Source: Rhodococcus sp. KBS0724
GTDB lineage: Bacteria > Actinomycetota > Actinomycetes > Mycobacteriales > Mycobacteriaceae
Direction: 5' to 3'
Length of the DNA stretch: 64,000 bases
NCBI RefSeq assembly: GCF_005938745.2
Contig: NZ_VCBX02000001.1
Location: 5,284,501 to 5,348,500 of the forward strand
The translations under genes were made by a program, and so were the position numbers. Below the pieces are notes generated by a model. That model was not told the DNA's origin and ran no database searches. It saw only the letters and a list, made by a program, of their open reading frames with translations. Below are positions 1 through 8,490 of the stretch, one piece after another (the stretch's first letter is position 1; every line of letters begins with the position of its first letter).

Positions 1-1011
1 CGCAGCGAGCAATACGATGACTGGCCAATGCCACAAGTAGAGGGTGTAACTGGTATCGCCGAAGTAGTGGGCTACCCGGCTTGTCAGCGGCGCCATTCCA
101 AAGACTTCGCTGCCATGGAATGCCGCAACAACTAGCGCGGTAGAGAAGACGGGCAATGCCGCCCACGGTCCGGGGAACTGGCTCGATGCATTGATCAGGA
201 ATAGGGACGCCGCAACGCCGGCCAACCCGCCATAAGCGAGAACGGGTCGGACCTGTTTTGGAATGTTGACCAGCAGCGGTCCGCAGATTGCGACGAGCGC
301 ACCGACTCCGAGTTCCCAGACCCTGGTGAAGCTGGAGAAGTATGCACTAGAGGGATTAGATGCGGACTGAGTGACTGCCCAGATGAATGATGCGGCAACG
401 ATTATCGCCATCGAAGTCGCGAGAGCGATCTGACGGACATTGCTACTGCCGCGATGGCTGGACTTGCGAGTCCATAGGTAGATGCCCAGTAGTAGCAAGG
501 GCCAGACGAAGTAGAACTGTTCTTCGATCGACAGCGACCAGTAGTGCTGCAGCGGAGAGGGTGGCTGACCTTCCTGGAAGTAGTCGGTCCCTACCCGCTC
601 GAAGTGCACGTTGGCAGCGAAGAGCGCCGCCCACAGGGCATCGACGAGGGTTTCCTTGGCGCGAACCGCCGGGAACAGGATGTAGCTGAACACAACCGTT
701 ACGAACAGAACGAGTAACGCGGACGGAATGATGCGGCGCACTCGTCGCGTGTAGAAGTTCTTGAACGAGATGGTGCCAGTTTCGTTTCGCTCACGGATCA
801 ACATGCCGGTAATGAAAAAACCGCTGAGCACGAAGAAGACGTCGACGCCGACGAATCCGCCGGACGGCCACGCGAACAGGTGGTCGGCAAAGACCGCGAG
901 GACTGCAACGGCGCGCATGCCCTGCAGGTCCGGTCGCGAGTTCGGCCTCGGCACTTGCCTGACCTTTTTCCTGCTGTCACGTTTTTTGCCCGGCAACAGT
1001 GAAGTGACCAC
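1..1011 (-). CDS. Acyltransferase 3 (OafA/YrhL-type) membrane protein, C-terminus beyond window
   Basis: Integral membrane O-acyltransferase of the acyltransferase-3 family, which transfers acyl groups to cell-surface glycans or lipids. The reverse strand reads open from a GTG at 1011 to the window edge (337 codons, no stop). The N-terminal block RPDLQGMRA, then GGFVGVDVFFVLSGF and WSLSIEEQFY, are typical family signatures, and near the edge comes YTLYLWHWPV, another hallmark of these proteins. Many hydrophobic segments follow one another. The GTG is preferred because AAGGGG lies about 7 nt upstream and an in-frame TGA sits further upstream. A C-terminal SGNH domain, common in this family, cannot be judged. 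The acyl acceptor is unknown. Confidence 0.85.
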   Translation of the reverse strand, partial: MVTSLLPGKKRDSRKKVRQVPRPNSRPDLQGMRAVAVLAVFADHLFAWPSGGFVGVDVFFVLSGFFITGMLIRERNETGTISFKNFYTRRVRRIIPSALLVLFVTVVFSYILFPAVRAKETLVDALWAALFAANVHFERVGTDYFQEGQPPSPLQHYWSLSIEEQFYFVWPLLLLGIYLWTRKSSHRGSSNVRQIALATSMAIIVAASFIWAVTQSASNPSSAYFSSFTRVWELGVGALVAICGPLLVNIPKQVRPVLAYGGLAGVAASLFLINASSQFPGPWAALPVFSTALVVAAFHGSEVFGMAPLTSRVAHYFGDTSYTLYLWHWPVIVLLAA

Positions 1012-2187
1012 GATCGACCCCTTGATAATTGAGTCCCGGAAAATCTTCCAAGGGACTCAGAGAATATAACTGGCAATTTTGAATATTCGCCGGTCGAGGT
1101 ATACAACAGGCCGAAGCATTGGCAAATTAATATCTCGCAATAGGCCTTGGTCTATCAAATGAGGGACGGAAATCCCGGACCTTGGACCCGCCCAGAATTG
1201 CTCATTATGTGGCAACCATCGCTACATCTCATATACCGGTGTGGCAGTGATCCCTGCAGGGCGCGGCTAACAAACCCGACGAACATCATGGGTGCATCGT
1301 GACCACGCAAAAGCGCGGAGTCATCCTGGCCCCGGAGTGTGCCTGCATTCTCGAAGAGACGTCGGCAGCGAAAGCGGCGGACGCCGAACTCAAGGTCGCA
1401 ATTGTGGCTGGCAATCTAGCGGAAGCTCGATATGGAAGGCGGTGGACCCGACAGGAGTGTCCACATGCCTGATCCAGAAGTGGGGCGACTGGCCGTCACC
1501 CAGCCAAAAGGGGCTGCGCGTGCCGCGTCGCGCGATAGCCAAGGGCAAGTATCGGCTTCGGCTCAATGATGCGTTGACGGCCGCGAACTACGCAGGACCC
1601 GAATACGCCTGTGGTCCACGTCAACCCCAGGAGACTCAATCTGCGCCGCTCTCTAATTCTTCAGAAGGCGCTCAGCCCCAACGACTTTGGTCGTAGAGAA
1701 GACCGCATACGACCGCCGCTACGGCAAGCAGACACAGTCCAATAACAAGCAGAGTTTCCAGCCGGCCAGTGGGATCAATGCGGGGATCAATGCGCAAGAA
1801 TTTTCGTCCAGATCGAGAGCTTTTTGTCACCCAGAAATCGTCTCACTTCGACCGCCCCACGGGGTGGTGCAAAAGGCTCGAAACACTACGACCATCCGCC
1901 CCAGAATTACTCACTTTGTACCGCGCATTGCTTCACAAATTCACGCTGATTCAACCCACGATCGTCGATAACGGAAACGACGGGGCAACCCGGCGGCTGC
2001 AGCATCCCCCGATACAGCGCCGTTCGCGCTGCGGGTAGGAATCCGGGCGATGGGTCTCCGCGCTCGCATTTTTGTAACTAGACGAATGCGCAGTTGGCAC
2101 GAAAATGTTGCCGAACTGTCGCGCAACCGACAATGTCACACAAACAATCGCAACACCCACTGGTGCACAGACCCACACTCAGGCAAT
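1012..2187. other. Long intergenic stretch, no confident gene
   Basis: About 1.2 kb between the acyltransferase start and the XRE-type gene. The first 280 bases are AT-richer than the surroundings and probably hold the acyltransferase promoter. Two short readings have plausible codon use but no recognisable family: a 56-codon plus-strand frame from GTG 1299, and the minus-strand frame listed at 1672-1830. Longer plus-strand frames between 1290 and 2040 are rich in Arg, Pro and Ser and look non-coding. The region may hold decayed genes. Confidence 0.5.
1672..1830 (-). CDS. Possible small single-pass membrane peptide (52 aa)
   Basis: A short reverse-strand frame from GTG 1830 to TGA 1672. It shows a basic N-terminus (KSSRSGRKFLR), a duplicated RIDP pair, and one convincing hydrophobic segment (LLVIGLCLLAVAAVVCGLL) followed by a short polar tail. 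That is the layout of a small membrane protein or the C-terminal remnant of a larger one. No clear ribosome binding site is seen and I do not recognise a family. It may be chance. Confidence 0.25.
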   Translation of the reverse strand: MTKSSRSGRKFLRIDPRIDPTGRLETLLVIGLCLLAVAAVVCGLLYDQSRWG

Positions 2188-2547
2188 ATGTCCGATATGA
2201 GCGGTTTCTCTCGATGGGTCGAGCGTCAACTAGAACTTCGCCCTGACCAAGACATCTCCGATGCTGCGCGTGCGCTGCAGATCCGACCGTCCGAGTTGAA
2301 ACGGTGGCTCGGGTCGAAGCGCCCGCCCACTCAGGAGACGATGCGCTTGGCTAGTCGTGTCTTCAATGCTCCCATCCGGGAAATCCTGATCGCTGCGGAG
2401 TACCTGACAATCGAAGAGGCCTCACCAGATGGACTCCCGACGTCGGAACTCAGCACGCAGGAACTGTTGGCGGAGCTTTCCCGACGCGAAGACTCCACAA
2501 TTAAGATCCTGAGCCGCACGGCGGACACTGCAAGTAATGGCTGGTGA
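2188..2547 (+). CDS. XRE-like helix-turn-helix protein
   Basis: A 119-residue protein, probably a DNA-binding regulator. Residues about 15-70 form an HTH: a conserved-looking stretch with ISDAARALQIRPSELKRWL and then TQETMRLASRVFNAPIREIL, the pattern of a five-helix lambda-repressor-like domain. The C-terminal 45 residues are acidic and end in a possible helix (TQELLAELSRRED). The start at ATG 2188 is chosen because upstream in-frame sequence looks non-coding; a second ATG lies three codons later. It ends 7 bases before the stop of manA on the opposite strand, so the two genes converge. Its target is unknown. Confidence 0.7.
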   Translation: MSDMSGFSRWVERQLELRPDQDISDAARALQIRPSELKRWLGSKRPPTQETMRLASRVFNAPIREILIAAEYLTIEEASPDGLPTSELSTQELLAELSRREDSTIKILSRTADTASNGW

Positions 2548-2554
2548 GGAACCT

Positions 2555-3778
2555 CTAGCTCGGTGTCGATCCGGCAAACACTTGTGCCGGCTCACCATCT
2601 GCTGCCGTCATCGTGACCGAATCACCCGCGCGCAGCCACACGGCCTCACTACCTGAGATTTCCATCTGATGATCGCCTGCCCGGATCTTCACCCGTCCCG
2701 ATGTACACAGCACCACCGCAGGACCATCTCCGCCCAGCGCCACTTCGCGGTTCACGTCCAGTTCCCATCGCCGAAGAACGAACTCTGGGACGGGCGTCGG
2801 GTAGAGGTATTCGCTTCCTCCGTCGCATGGTTCCGGATCGAGAACGTCCACCAGGATCGGAGTGAAGTCGAGGATGCTCGACAACTCGTCCACATCGATG
2901 TGCTTGGTCGTCAGTCCACCGCGGAGAACGTTGTCTGAATTGGCCATGATCTCGACAGCGCTTCCGCTGAGATACGCGTGGAGGTTCCCGGCTGAAAGAA
3001 AAAGCCCTTCCCCAGGCGCCAACGACACCCGATTGAGCAAGAGCGACATCAGTACCCCCGGGTCGCCGGGATAGCGGCGAGCCAGATCGAGCGCGGTCGC
3101 CAACTCCGCCTCGAATGTGTCGACGATCCATCCGCCCTCATCCAACAGTGCGGTTACCCGCTCGATCACCTCGAGCGCCACGCGATCGTGATGTTCACGC
3201 GAGCTATGCATCCAACGCAGCGCCACCGCCTGCAATTCCGCTGGGCACGGATTTGCCGCAAGTGATGCGACGTCGTCAGCAACACCCGAAAGGTCCAGTG
3301 CGGTCAGCAGCGTCACCGTCGAACCAATGTCACGAAAGCCGGCCAAGGCTTCGAATTTTTCCAGTGCGACAACAAGTTCCGGCTTGTGCCGATTGTCGCG
3401 ATAGTTACGATAGCTGGCTGCGAGATCAATTCCGGCAGCATTCTCGCGCGCAAATCCCGCTTCAGCTTGTGCACTCGTGGGATGCGCCTGCAAAGACAGC
3501 GGCTTTTCTGCTGCCAGGATTTTCAGCAGAAACGGCAATGTACCGCCGAAAGCCTCGGCGCACTGGGCGCCCAATTGCGTCTGGGGATCTTCGCGGATCC
3601 GGTCGATCAGAGTTGTCGAACCGGATGGCTCCCCCACTGTCGAGGGGGCAGATTCGTGCGCTCCGAACCACAGCTCTGCTTCCGGCGTGTGCGACGGGAA
3701 TGGCCGTCCGGCCAATTCTGCGAGGGTGCGGCGCGAACCCCAGTCATAGGATTTGATCACTCCGGTGATCAGTTCCAT
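2555..3778 (-). CDS. manA: Mannose-6-phosphate isomerase, class I
   Basis: Cytosolic zinc enzyme interconverting mannose-6-phosphate and fructose-6-phosphate, feeding GDP-mannose, mannan and glycolipid synthesis. At 407 residues it is the usual length for type I enzymes. The expected zinc ligands are visible: Gln97 and His99 in SLQAHP, Glu134 in HKPEL and His267 in NLHAYL. The N-terminal YDWGSR and AELWFGAH motifs are also family signatures. The ATG at 3778 has GGGAGG about 7 nt upstream. It stands alone in its direction; the next minus-strand gene ends upstream at 3971. Confidence 0.93.
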   Translation of the reverse strand: MELITGVIKSYDWGSRRTLAELAGRPFPSHTPEAELWFGAHESAPSTVGEPSGSTTLIDRIREDPQTQLGAQCAEAFGGTLPFLLKILAAEKPLSLQAHPTSAQAEAGFARENAAGIDLAASYRNYRDNRHKPELVVALEKFEALAGFRDIGSTVTLLTALDLSGVADDVASLAANPCPAELQAVALRWMHSSREHHDRVALEVIERVTALLDEGGWIVDTFEAELATALDLARRYPGDPGVLMSLLLNRVSLAPGEGLFLSAGNLHAYLSGSAVEIMANSDNVLRGGLTTKHIDVDELSSILDFTPILVDVLDPEPCDGGSEYLYPTPVPEFVLRRWELDVNREVALGGDGPAVVLCTSGRVKIRAGDHQMEISGSEAVWLRAGDSVTMTAADGEPAQVFAGSTPS

Positions 3779-3970
3779 CGCGCACCTCCCGACCTGGCAA
3801 ATATCCTCCCGTGCGAAGGATCAACGCGCTCAGACTCGCACAAAGGTCAACGCAAGGGAAAACAGCAACCACACTCACGCACTACGTCCACCAGTGACAC
3901 AGACCAAAGTCCCGCGCAGGTCACTGAAATTTCCTCCACCACAAGGAAATCGATCAGCGAAATCCTGCGA

Positions 3971-4702
3971 TCACCGAAATTCCGGATCCTCGACTACACG
4001 CTCGGAATACTGCGCAACGGTCACACCCAGCGCTTGGGCCCGCGCAGCCAAAACCTTCATGGCAGAGTCGATGTCGATCTGATCGAGTTCTGCAATCACA
4101 CCCGCGGCCTGTTCGATTGTGGTGCGGGCGGAGAGAATATGTTGCGCCGCAACGGTTGCCGCTTCGGACCGACCGTCGACGTCGGACATCGACAGTGCAA
4201 TTGCAGCCAGATCAGCGAGCGACTGGCCGAACGCATTGTCCCGAGGCAGAGACTTCCACGGATCCGCCGTGAACACTGCCAGCGCTCCGAGAGGCCGCTC
4301 GGCAAGTCGCAGCGGAAATACGCGGCAGGCGCCCAGTCCAGAGCGCGCCGCGGCTTGCGCAAACGCATGCCACCTGGGGCTGGCTATCTCGAAGTCGTCG
4401 ATCATGACCACCGACCCGGTCAATGCGCTCAGCACCACAGGGTTACGGTGCACCAGATCGCGGTGCGGTTCAAACCCCTCCTCGACGGATTCACACACGA
4501 TCTCGATGCCGGTTGAATCTGTGGCCCGCAGCAGCAGCACACACCACGCGGCGGTGAACGATCGTCGGGTTCGTTCGGTGATGGACTCGAGCAGGGTGCG
4601 CGAGTCGAAATCAGTGGTCAGCAAATGAGTGATCTCCGCAATCATCACCTGCGGCAACGGAGTATTCATCTGCGTCCTTCCTTGCTCGTCTTTACTCGAC
4701 AT
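3971..4702 (-). CDS. GAF-ANTAR domain transcription antitermination regulator (1)
   Basis: A 243-residue two-domain regulator. Residues about 20-165 form a GAF-like sensor and residues about 185-238 an ANTAR RNA-binding domain (ILSARTTIEQAAGVIAELDQ, then an AMKVLAARAQ helix). ANTAR domains bind tandem hairpins in nascent mRNA and prevent termination; the GAF domain presumably senses a ligand or redox state. The start at ATG 4702 has GGGAG about 10 nt upstream. It lies 43 bases downstream of another GAF-ANTAR gene in the same direction, so the two are probably co-transcribed. The ligand and target transcripts cannot be read from sequence. Confidence 0.85.
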   Translation of the reverse strand: MSSKDEQGRTQMNTPLPQVMIAEITHLLTTDFDSRTLLESITERTRRSFTAAWCVLLLRATDSTGIEIVCESVEEGFEPHRDLVHRNPVVLSALTGSVVMIDDFEIASPRWHAFAQAAARSGLGACRVFPLRLAERPLGALAVFTADPWKSLPRDNAFGQSLADLAAIALSMSDVDGRSEAATVAAQHILSARTTIEQAAGVIAELDQIDIDSAMKVLAARAQALGVTVAQYSERVVEDPEFR

Positions 4703-4745
4703 ACTTGCACTCCCCCAGCCCTTGCAACCCCCCGAAGCGGATTCC

Positions 4746-5495
4746 TCACTCGCTTTCGCCTCCCCCGTCCGAGAATCGGAGTCGGCGATGAACTACGTCA
4801 TCTGCCACATCCCAAATCGGCTTGCCCGACGAATATGCGGTGGCCCGCAGTCGTGACAGGGCATCGGCCACCGAGACGTTCAACTGCACGGCAATCATCC
4901 CCACGGCTTGATTGACCTCGGGGCGGTGAAATGCATTGACCATGCCGCCGGTGTGCGAGTTTTCCTCGAGAGACAACTCGTCGAGCAACGACAACGCAAT
5001 AGCGTCGGATGATGCCACGGCTGCGTCGAGTTGAAACTGCGTCAGCGAGCTGGGAGCGCGTCGGTAAAGCTCGAGCACACCGAAGACTCGTCGCCCGCCG
5101 CGCAAGGGAAAGGCATACACCCCACCGACCCCGGAACGTTCTGCGTCACTGGAGAATCCAGGCCAGGAATCGGCGTGTTCCGGATCAGCTGTGTTGTTAC
5201 ACAGAACTGGACTCCCGGAAAGAAACGCGTCGACGCAAGGTCCGTCGCCACTGGTGAATTGGAGTTCGTCGAGGTGTTGCGCAAGAGCATCCGTCGCGTA
5301 CATCAGCTCCCGCGCGGACGAACTGCTCAGCACCGTCACGGCAGCACCGTCGACCCCGGTCAGAGACACGCACTTCGCACATAAATCTGCTGTCACGGGG
5401 AGCTCGACTGCTGCCAGCGCTCCCTGGGCGAACACAGAATTATCGCCGGCGGATTCCGGCGAATCTTGCCCGTCGCCGCGAGAACGTGTGACCAC
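4746..5495 (-). CDS. GAF-ANTAR domain regulator (2)
   Basis: About 249 residues, with a GAF domain (roughly 25-160, with DGPCVDAFLSG and the FPLRGGRRVFGVLELYR core) followed by ANTAR (NQAVGMIAVQLNVSVADALSRL). The motif 'GDGPC' in the GAF part recurs in the next two ANTAR proteins, suggesting a common sensing fold. Two GTG codons compete as start. The one at 5495 is preferred because AGGAGG sits about 7 nt before it, whereas the GTG at 5504 overlaps that ribosome binding site. It heads a probable two-gene unit with the GAF-ANTAR gene downstream. Confidence 0.85.
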   Translation of the reverse strand: MVTRSRGDGQDSPESAGDNSVFAQGALAAVELPVTADLCAKCVSLTGVDGAAVTVLSSSSARELMYATDALAQHLDELQFTSGDGPCVDAFLSGSPVLCNNTADPEHADSWPGFSSDAERSGVGGVYAFPLRGGRRVFGVLELYRRAPSSLTQFQLDAAVASSDAIALSLLDELSLEENSHTGGMVNAFHRPEVNQAVGMIAVQLNVSVADALSRLRATAYSSGKPIWDVADDVVHRRLRFSDGGGESE

Positions 5496-5700
5496 AAGCT
5501 TCACCTCCTCGCATATCCGACGGCAGAGTCTTTTTCTGCATCAACATTGCACGCCGCGGGGCAACGGCGACGCCGAATAAGCGTACTGTCGAGGTTACCG
5601 AATATCGGGACATCTCCGGCGCGCGACCGGGTTGGACGTGTCGATGCCACAGCACAATGAGGTGGCGGTAATCTGACGCGCAGATCGGCACCTGATATCG

Positions 5701-6471
5701 ATGGTTATTTCGCGTGGTCACCGGCCTTCACCCGATAATTCCGATTCGTTCCGGCGCGCTCATCTGGCGGATCCCATCGCCATGGAAAAGCTCCGCCGGC
5801 TCCTCGATGTCTCGGCCACATCGCCCGATCATGTGATCGAGCTGATGACACGCTGCACTGGTGCTGCCGTCGAACTCGTTTCCGGGGTTGATCACGCGGG
5901 TGTGACCGCAACATTGGACAACACCCCGTTTACCGTGGCGCCCACCGATCCGCTGGTGGAGGCGTTCGACCGCGCGCAGTACGACTTCGGTGACGGACCA
6001 TGCCTCAGCGCATCGAGATCGGGAAACTACGTCCGCATGTCAGTCGCGGATGTGGAAGAGCGTTGGCCGGTGCTCGGGGACAGCGCTCGGGCCGCACAGC
6101 TCACCGATTTCCTCGCGGTACCGCTTTTTGCCGAAGAATCACCGGTCGGTTCGTTCAACCTTTATTCGCAGAAGAGCATCGACAGCTCGGTTCGGGACCG
6201 CGATGTGCTGACAGTGCTAGCCGATTATCTGGGCCACGCTCTCGAAGCCGCGGCTCGCGATGACAAGCGTGGCCGAGCTGCCGGCGCCCTGCGTGACGCG
6301 ATCGGGGCGCGAGTCGACATCGAGCGTGCAGTGGGCGTCGTTATGAACCAAAACGATTGTGACGCTTCGGTTGCATTTCGTGAACTGGAAACCCGATCAG
6401 CCGCAAATTCGGACAATATACTTGATGTGGCCCGTCAGATTCTCGCGTCTATCGATGACGGACCGGCCTGA
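5701..6471 (+). CDS. GAF-ANTAR domain regulator (3)
   Basis: A 256-residue protein with a GAF domain (about 25-170; FGDGPCLSASRSG and AVPLFAEESPVGSFNLYS) and a C-terminal ANTAR domain (about 195-250; GARVDIERAVGVVMNQ, then AFRELETRS). It is transcribed away from the two minus-strand ANTAR genes. The start at ATG 5701 lacks a good ribosome binding site; ATG 5782 (MEKLRRLLD) is an alternative that would keep the GAF domain. The next ANTAR gene begins about 20 bases downstream, so these two are probably one transcript. Confidence 0.85.
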   Translation: MVISRGHRPSPDNSDSFRRAHLADPIAMEKLRRLLDVSATSPDHVIELMTRCTGAAVELVSGVDHAGVTATLDNTPFTVAPTDPLVEAFDRAQYDFGDGPCLSASRSGNYVRMSVADVEERWPVLGDSARAAQLTDFLAVPLFAEESPVGSFNLYSQKSIDSSVRDRDVLTVLADYLGHALEAAARDDKRGRAAGALRDAIGARVDIERAVGVVMNQNDCDASVAFRELETRSAANSDNILDVARQILASIDDGPA

Positions 6472-6494
6472 GTAACCAGTTGAGCGGGGTAGCC

Positions 6495-7271
6495 ATGAAG
6501 GAGCGCTCTGAAAACAACGTCCTCGACAGACAACCGAGCGAGGACATCGATCCAAGCGAGCTCATCGACAAACTCGACGCCCTCGTCACCGCATTGTCCG
6601 ACGTAGCCGCACGCGTAGGTCCAGGCAGCGCAACCGATGCCCTCTTGAAACAGGTGTGCGTCCGTACCGTGGAGACCATTTCCGGAGCCGACATGGCCGG
6701 GGTGACCCTCCTGTCCGAATCCGGCATCCCCCGTACTGCAGCGAGCACACACAAAGCCGTCTTGGACGTCGACTTCGACCAGTACGCCTGCGGAGAAGGC
6801 CCGTGCCTCGAGGCCGCACGGACGCGATCGGTAGTGCGCGCTACCGTCGCAGATTCCGAAGTGCGATGGCCGGCTTTCACCGCGAATCTTCGCGGAGCGG
6901 GAGTACAGAGTTTCCTGTCCGCCCCCTTGTGGGTCGACGACCGGCACGCGGGAGCCCTCAACATCTATGGCCATGGCGCCCACGGATTCAGCGAAGTGGA
7001 CGCGTTGATCCTGCGTGTGTACACAACGTCGATCGAGGGTTTACTGCGCGTATCGAAGGAAATCGAGTTCGCGAAGCACGAAATCGCCGGCCTCAACACC
7101 GCGATGAAATCCCGGGCAACCATTGAACAGGCCAAGGGAATCCTGATGGCGATACGGGGGTTCAGTTCCGAAGCGGCATTCGACGTCCTGGTCAAGGAGT
7201 CGCAACGAAAGCAGCAGAAGCTGCACACCATCGCTGACGAGATAGTCAAGCGTGCGGAAGCGTCACAGTAG
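6495..7271 (+). CDS. GAF-ANTAR domain regulator (4)
   Basis: About 258 residues, again GAF (about 35-175; YACGEGPCLEAARTRS and SAPLWVDDRHAGALNIYG) followed by ANTAR (about 195-250; MKSRATIEQAKGILMAIRG, the most canonical of the four). The ATG at 6495 is preferred over a TTG 15 bases earlier because a GCGGGG stretch lies just upstream. Canonical ANTAR proteins of this layout are abundant in mycobacteria and rhodococci. The gene is followed by 150 bases carrying a stress-type promoter for the next gene. Confidence 0.87.
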   Translation: MKERSENNVLDRQPSEDIDPSELIDKLDALVTALSDVAARVGPGSATDALLKQVCVRTVETISGADMAGVTLLSESGIPRTAASTHKAVLDVDFDQYACGEGPCLEAARTRSVVRATVADSEVRWPAFTANLRGAGVQSFLSAPLWVDDRHAGALNIYGHGAHGFSEVDALILRVYTTSIEGLLRVSKEIEFAKHEIAGLNTAMKSRATIEQAKGILMAIRGFSSEAAFDVLVKESQRKQQKLHTIADEIVKRAEASQ

Positions 7272-7324
7272 AATTGGGCAAAACAAACCCAAGGTACGAC
7301 GTAGGTCACTTTTCGCAACCATCG

Positions 7325-7350
7325 GTTTATAACGAATTACAGCCGGGTAT
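7325..7350 (+). promoter_or_regulatory. Putative SigF/SigB-type stress promoter
   Basis: GTTT at 7325-7328 and GGGTAT at 7345-7350, separated by 16 bases. This matches the -35 and -10 consensus known for mycobacterial SigF and related actinobacterial stress sigma factors (GTTT-N15-17-GGGTA). It lies 80 bases upstream of the RsbW-like gene, the kind of gene that is often autoregulated by such a factor. Confidence 0.65.
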
Positions 7351-7430
7351 GTCTCTGTCTGTGGAGCGAGGTAACTATAACCTCGCTTACCCGATTTCGG
7401 ACCCTACGACACGACCCAGGAGCATAGCCA

Positions 7431-7907
7431 GTGACAACCTTGCCGACTGATCTGCACGCGGGATCGACAATCCCCACACTCGCCTGTATTCGAGTGCGCG
7501 CCGCAGCCGACCAACTCAGCACCCTACGCGGAATGACCTGCAACATCGCCTACAACCACGGTTTCGACGTCGACGGTGTTGCCGACCTGGAACTGGCCAT
7601 CGACGAAGCAGCCAGCATGCTGATCGCGCTGGCAGCGCCAGGTACCGACATCACCTGCACGTTCACAGCCCCGGAAAACGCACTCCGCATTGCCGTATCG
7701 GCAACCTCCACCACGGGACAGCCGGCCGGCAAAAGCTCCTTCAGTTGGTTTGTGCTCGAGTCGCTCACCGACAGCGTCGAACTCGACGTTGAGCATCAGG
7801 CGTCAATTGCGTACATAGGGAGCGACGACGCGCGCCGGCGTGATGCAAGTAACGCCTCCATCGTGACGATAACCCTGCAAAAGAACCTTCTTCACCGCCC
7901 CGAGTAA
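7431..7907 (+). CDS. RsbW-like ATP-binding anti-sigma factor protein
   Basis: A 158-residue protein of the histidine-kinase-like ATPase fold used by anti-sigma factors such as RsbW/UsfX. The N-terminal half contains DLELAIDEAASMLIALA, which corresponds to the ATPase N-box helix (normally ELxxAxxEAxxN). The later G-boxes are poorly conserved, which is usual in the actinobacterial members. Start GTG 7431 has AGGAG about 9 nt upstream. A SigF/SigB-like promoter upstream supports a role in the general stress sigma circuit. No sigma factor or antagonist gene is adjacent, so the partner is elsewhere. Confidence 0.7.
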   Translation: MTTLPTDLHAGSTIPTLACIRVRAAADQLSTLRGMTCNIAYNHGFDVDGVADLELAIDEAASMLIALAAPGTDITCTFTAPENALRIAVSATSTTGQPAGKSSFSWFVLESLTDSVELDVEHQASIAYIGSDDARRRDASNASIVTITLQKNLLHRPE

Positions 7908-8196
7908 CACGTATCGGATGGATTTTCCACCCGACTACCGGCGTTCGATAACACGCCGAGCGTAAAAAAATTCGCAACTACACCTATGACGCCCAAGCCC
8001 CTCAGACACAACTCCACAGCAGGTCAGAGCCACTATTAGGCGATCCACACCCGTGAGTCAATGTCCTGAATGTCGATACTCGTCAAGGTTTTGTGGAAGT
8101 TATCGAAGACAGAAAAAGAAGAGCATGGCAGGATCAAGGGTGAGACCGAACTCTCGATGGGAGGGCTCGGCTCGATGGATCCAGGAGAATTTGGTT

Positions 8197-8400
8197 ATGG
8201 CTCAGGGCAGTGTCAAGTGGTTCAACGGTGAAAAGGGCTTCGGATTCATCGAGCAGGAAGGTGGCGGACCGGATGTGTTCGTTCACTACTCGGAGATCCA
8301 GGGCAGCGGCTACAAGTCCCTCGACGAGGGCCAGAAGGTCGAGTTCGAGATCGGACAGGGCCAGAAGGGCCCCCAGGCTCAGAACGTTCGCGCCATCTGA
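8197..8400 (+). CDS. Cold-shock protein, CspA family
   Basis: A 67-residue single cold-shock domain that binds RNA or ss[18 protein letters not shown] carries the RNP1 motif and [10 protein letters not shown] carries RNP2. Length and ending ([10 protein letters not shown]) match actinobacterial CspA. The ATG at 8197 is preceded by AGGAGA. The upstream open frame back to 8053 is non-coding in character and probably represents a long 5' leader, typical of cold-shock mRNAs. A rho-independent terminator follows 28 bases after the stop, so this is a monocistronic gene. Confidence 0.95.
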   Translation: MAQGSVKWFNGEKGFGFIEQEGGGPDVFVHYSEIQGSGYKSLDEGQKVEFEIGQGQKGPQAQNVRAI

Positions 8401-8427
8401 GTTCGATCCCCGTCTGACTTCAGACTG

Positions 8428-8472
8428 AAAAGGCTGGACGCCCGCACACGCTGCAGGCATCCAGCCTTTTCT
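8428..8472 (+). terminator. Rho-independent terminator of csp
   Basis: Perfect inverted repeat AAAAGGCTGGA (8428-8438) and TCCAGCCTTTT (8460-8470) with a 21-base loop, ending in a T run. It sits just after csp and before the convergent methylase gene, and can act in both directions. Confidence 0.85.
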
Positions 8473-8490
8473 CATGTGTACTCGCGGTAC

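Noticed and set aside
3386..4516. 376-codon plus-strand frame
   Set aside because: Antisense to manA and the first ANTAR gene; Arg-rich and without domains.
7272..7300. Short hairpin TTGGG-caaaacaaa-CCCAA after the fourth ANTAR gene
   Set aside because: Only five base pairs and no T run; too weak to call a terminator.
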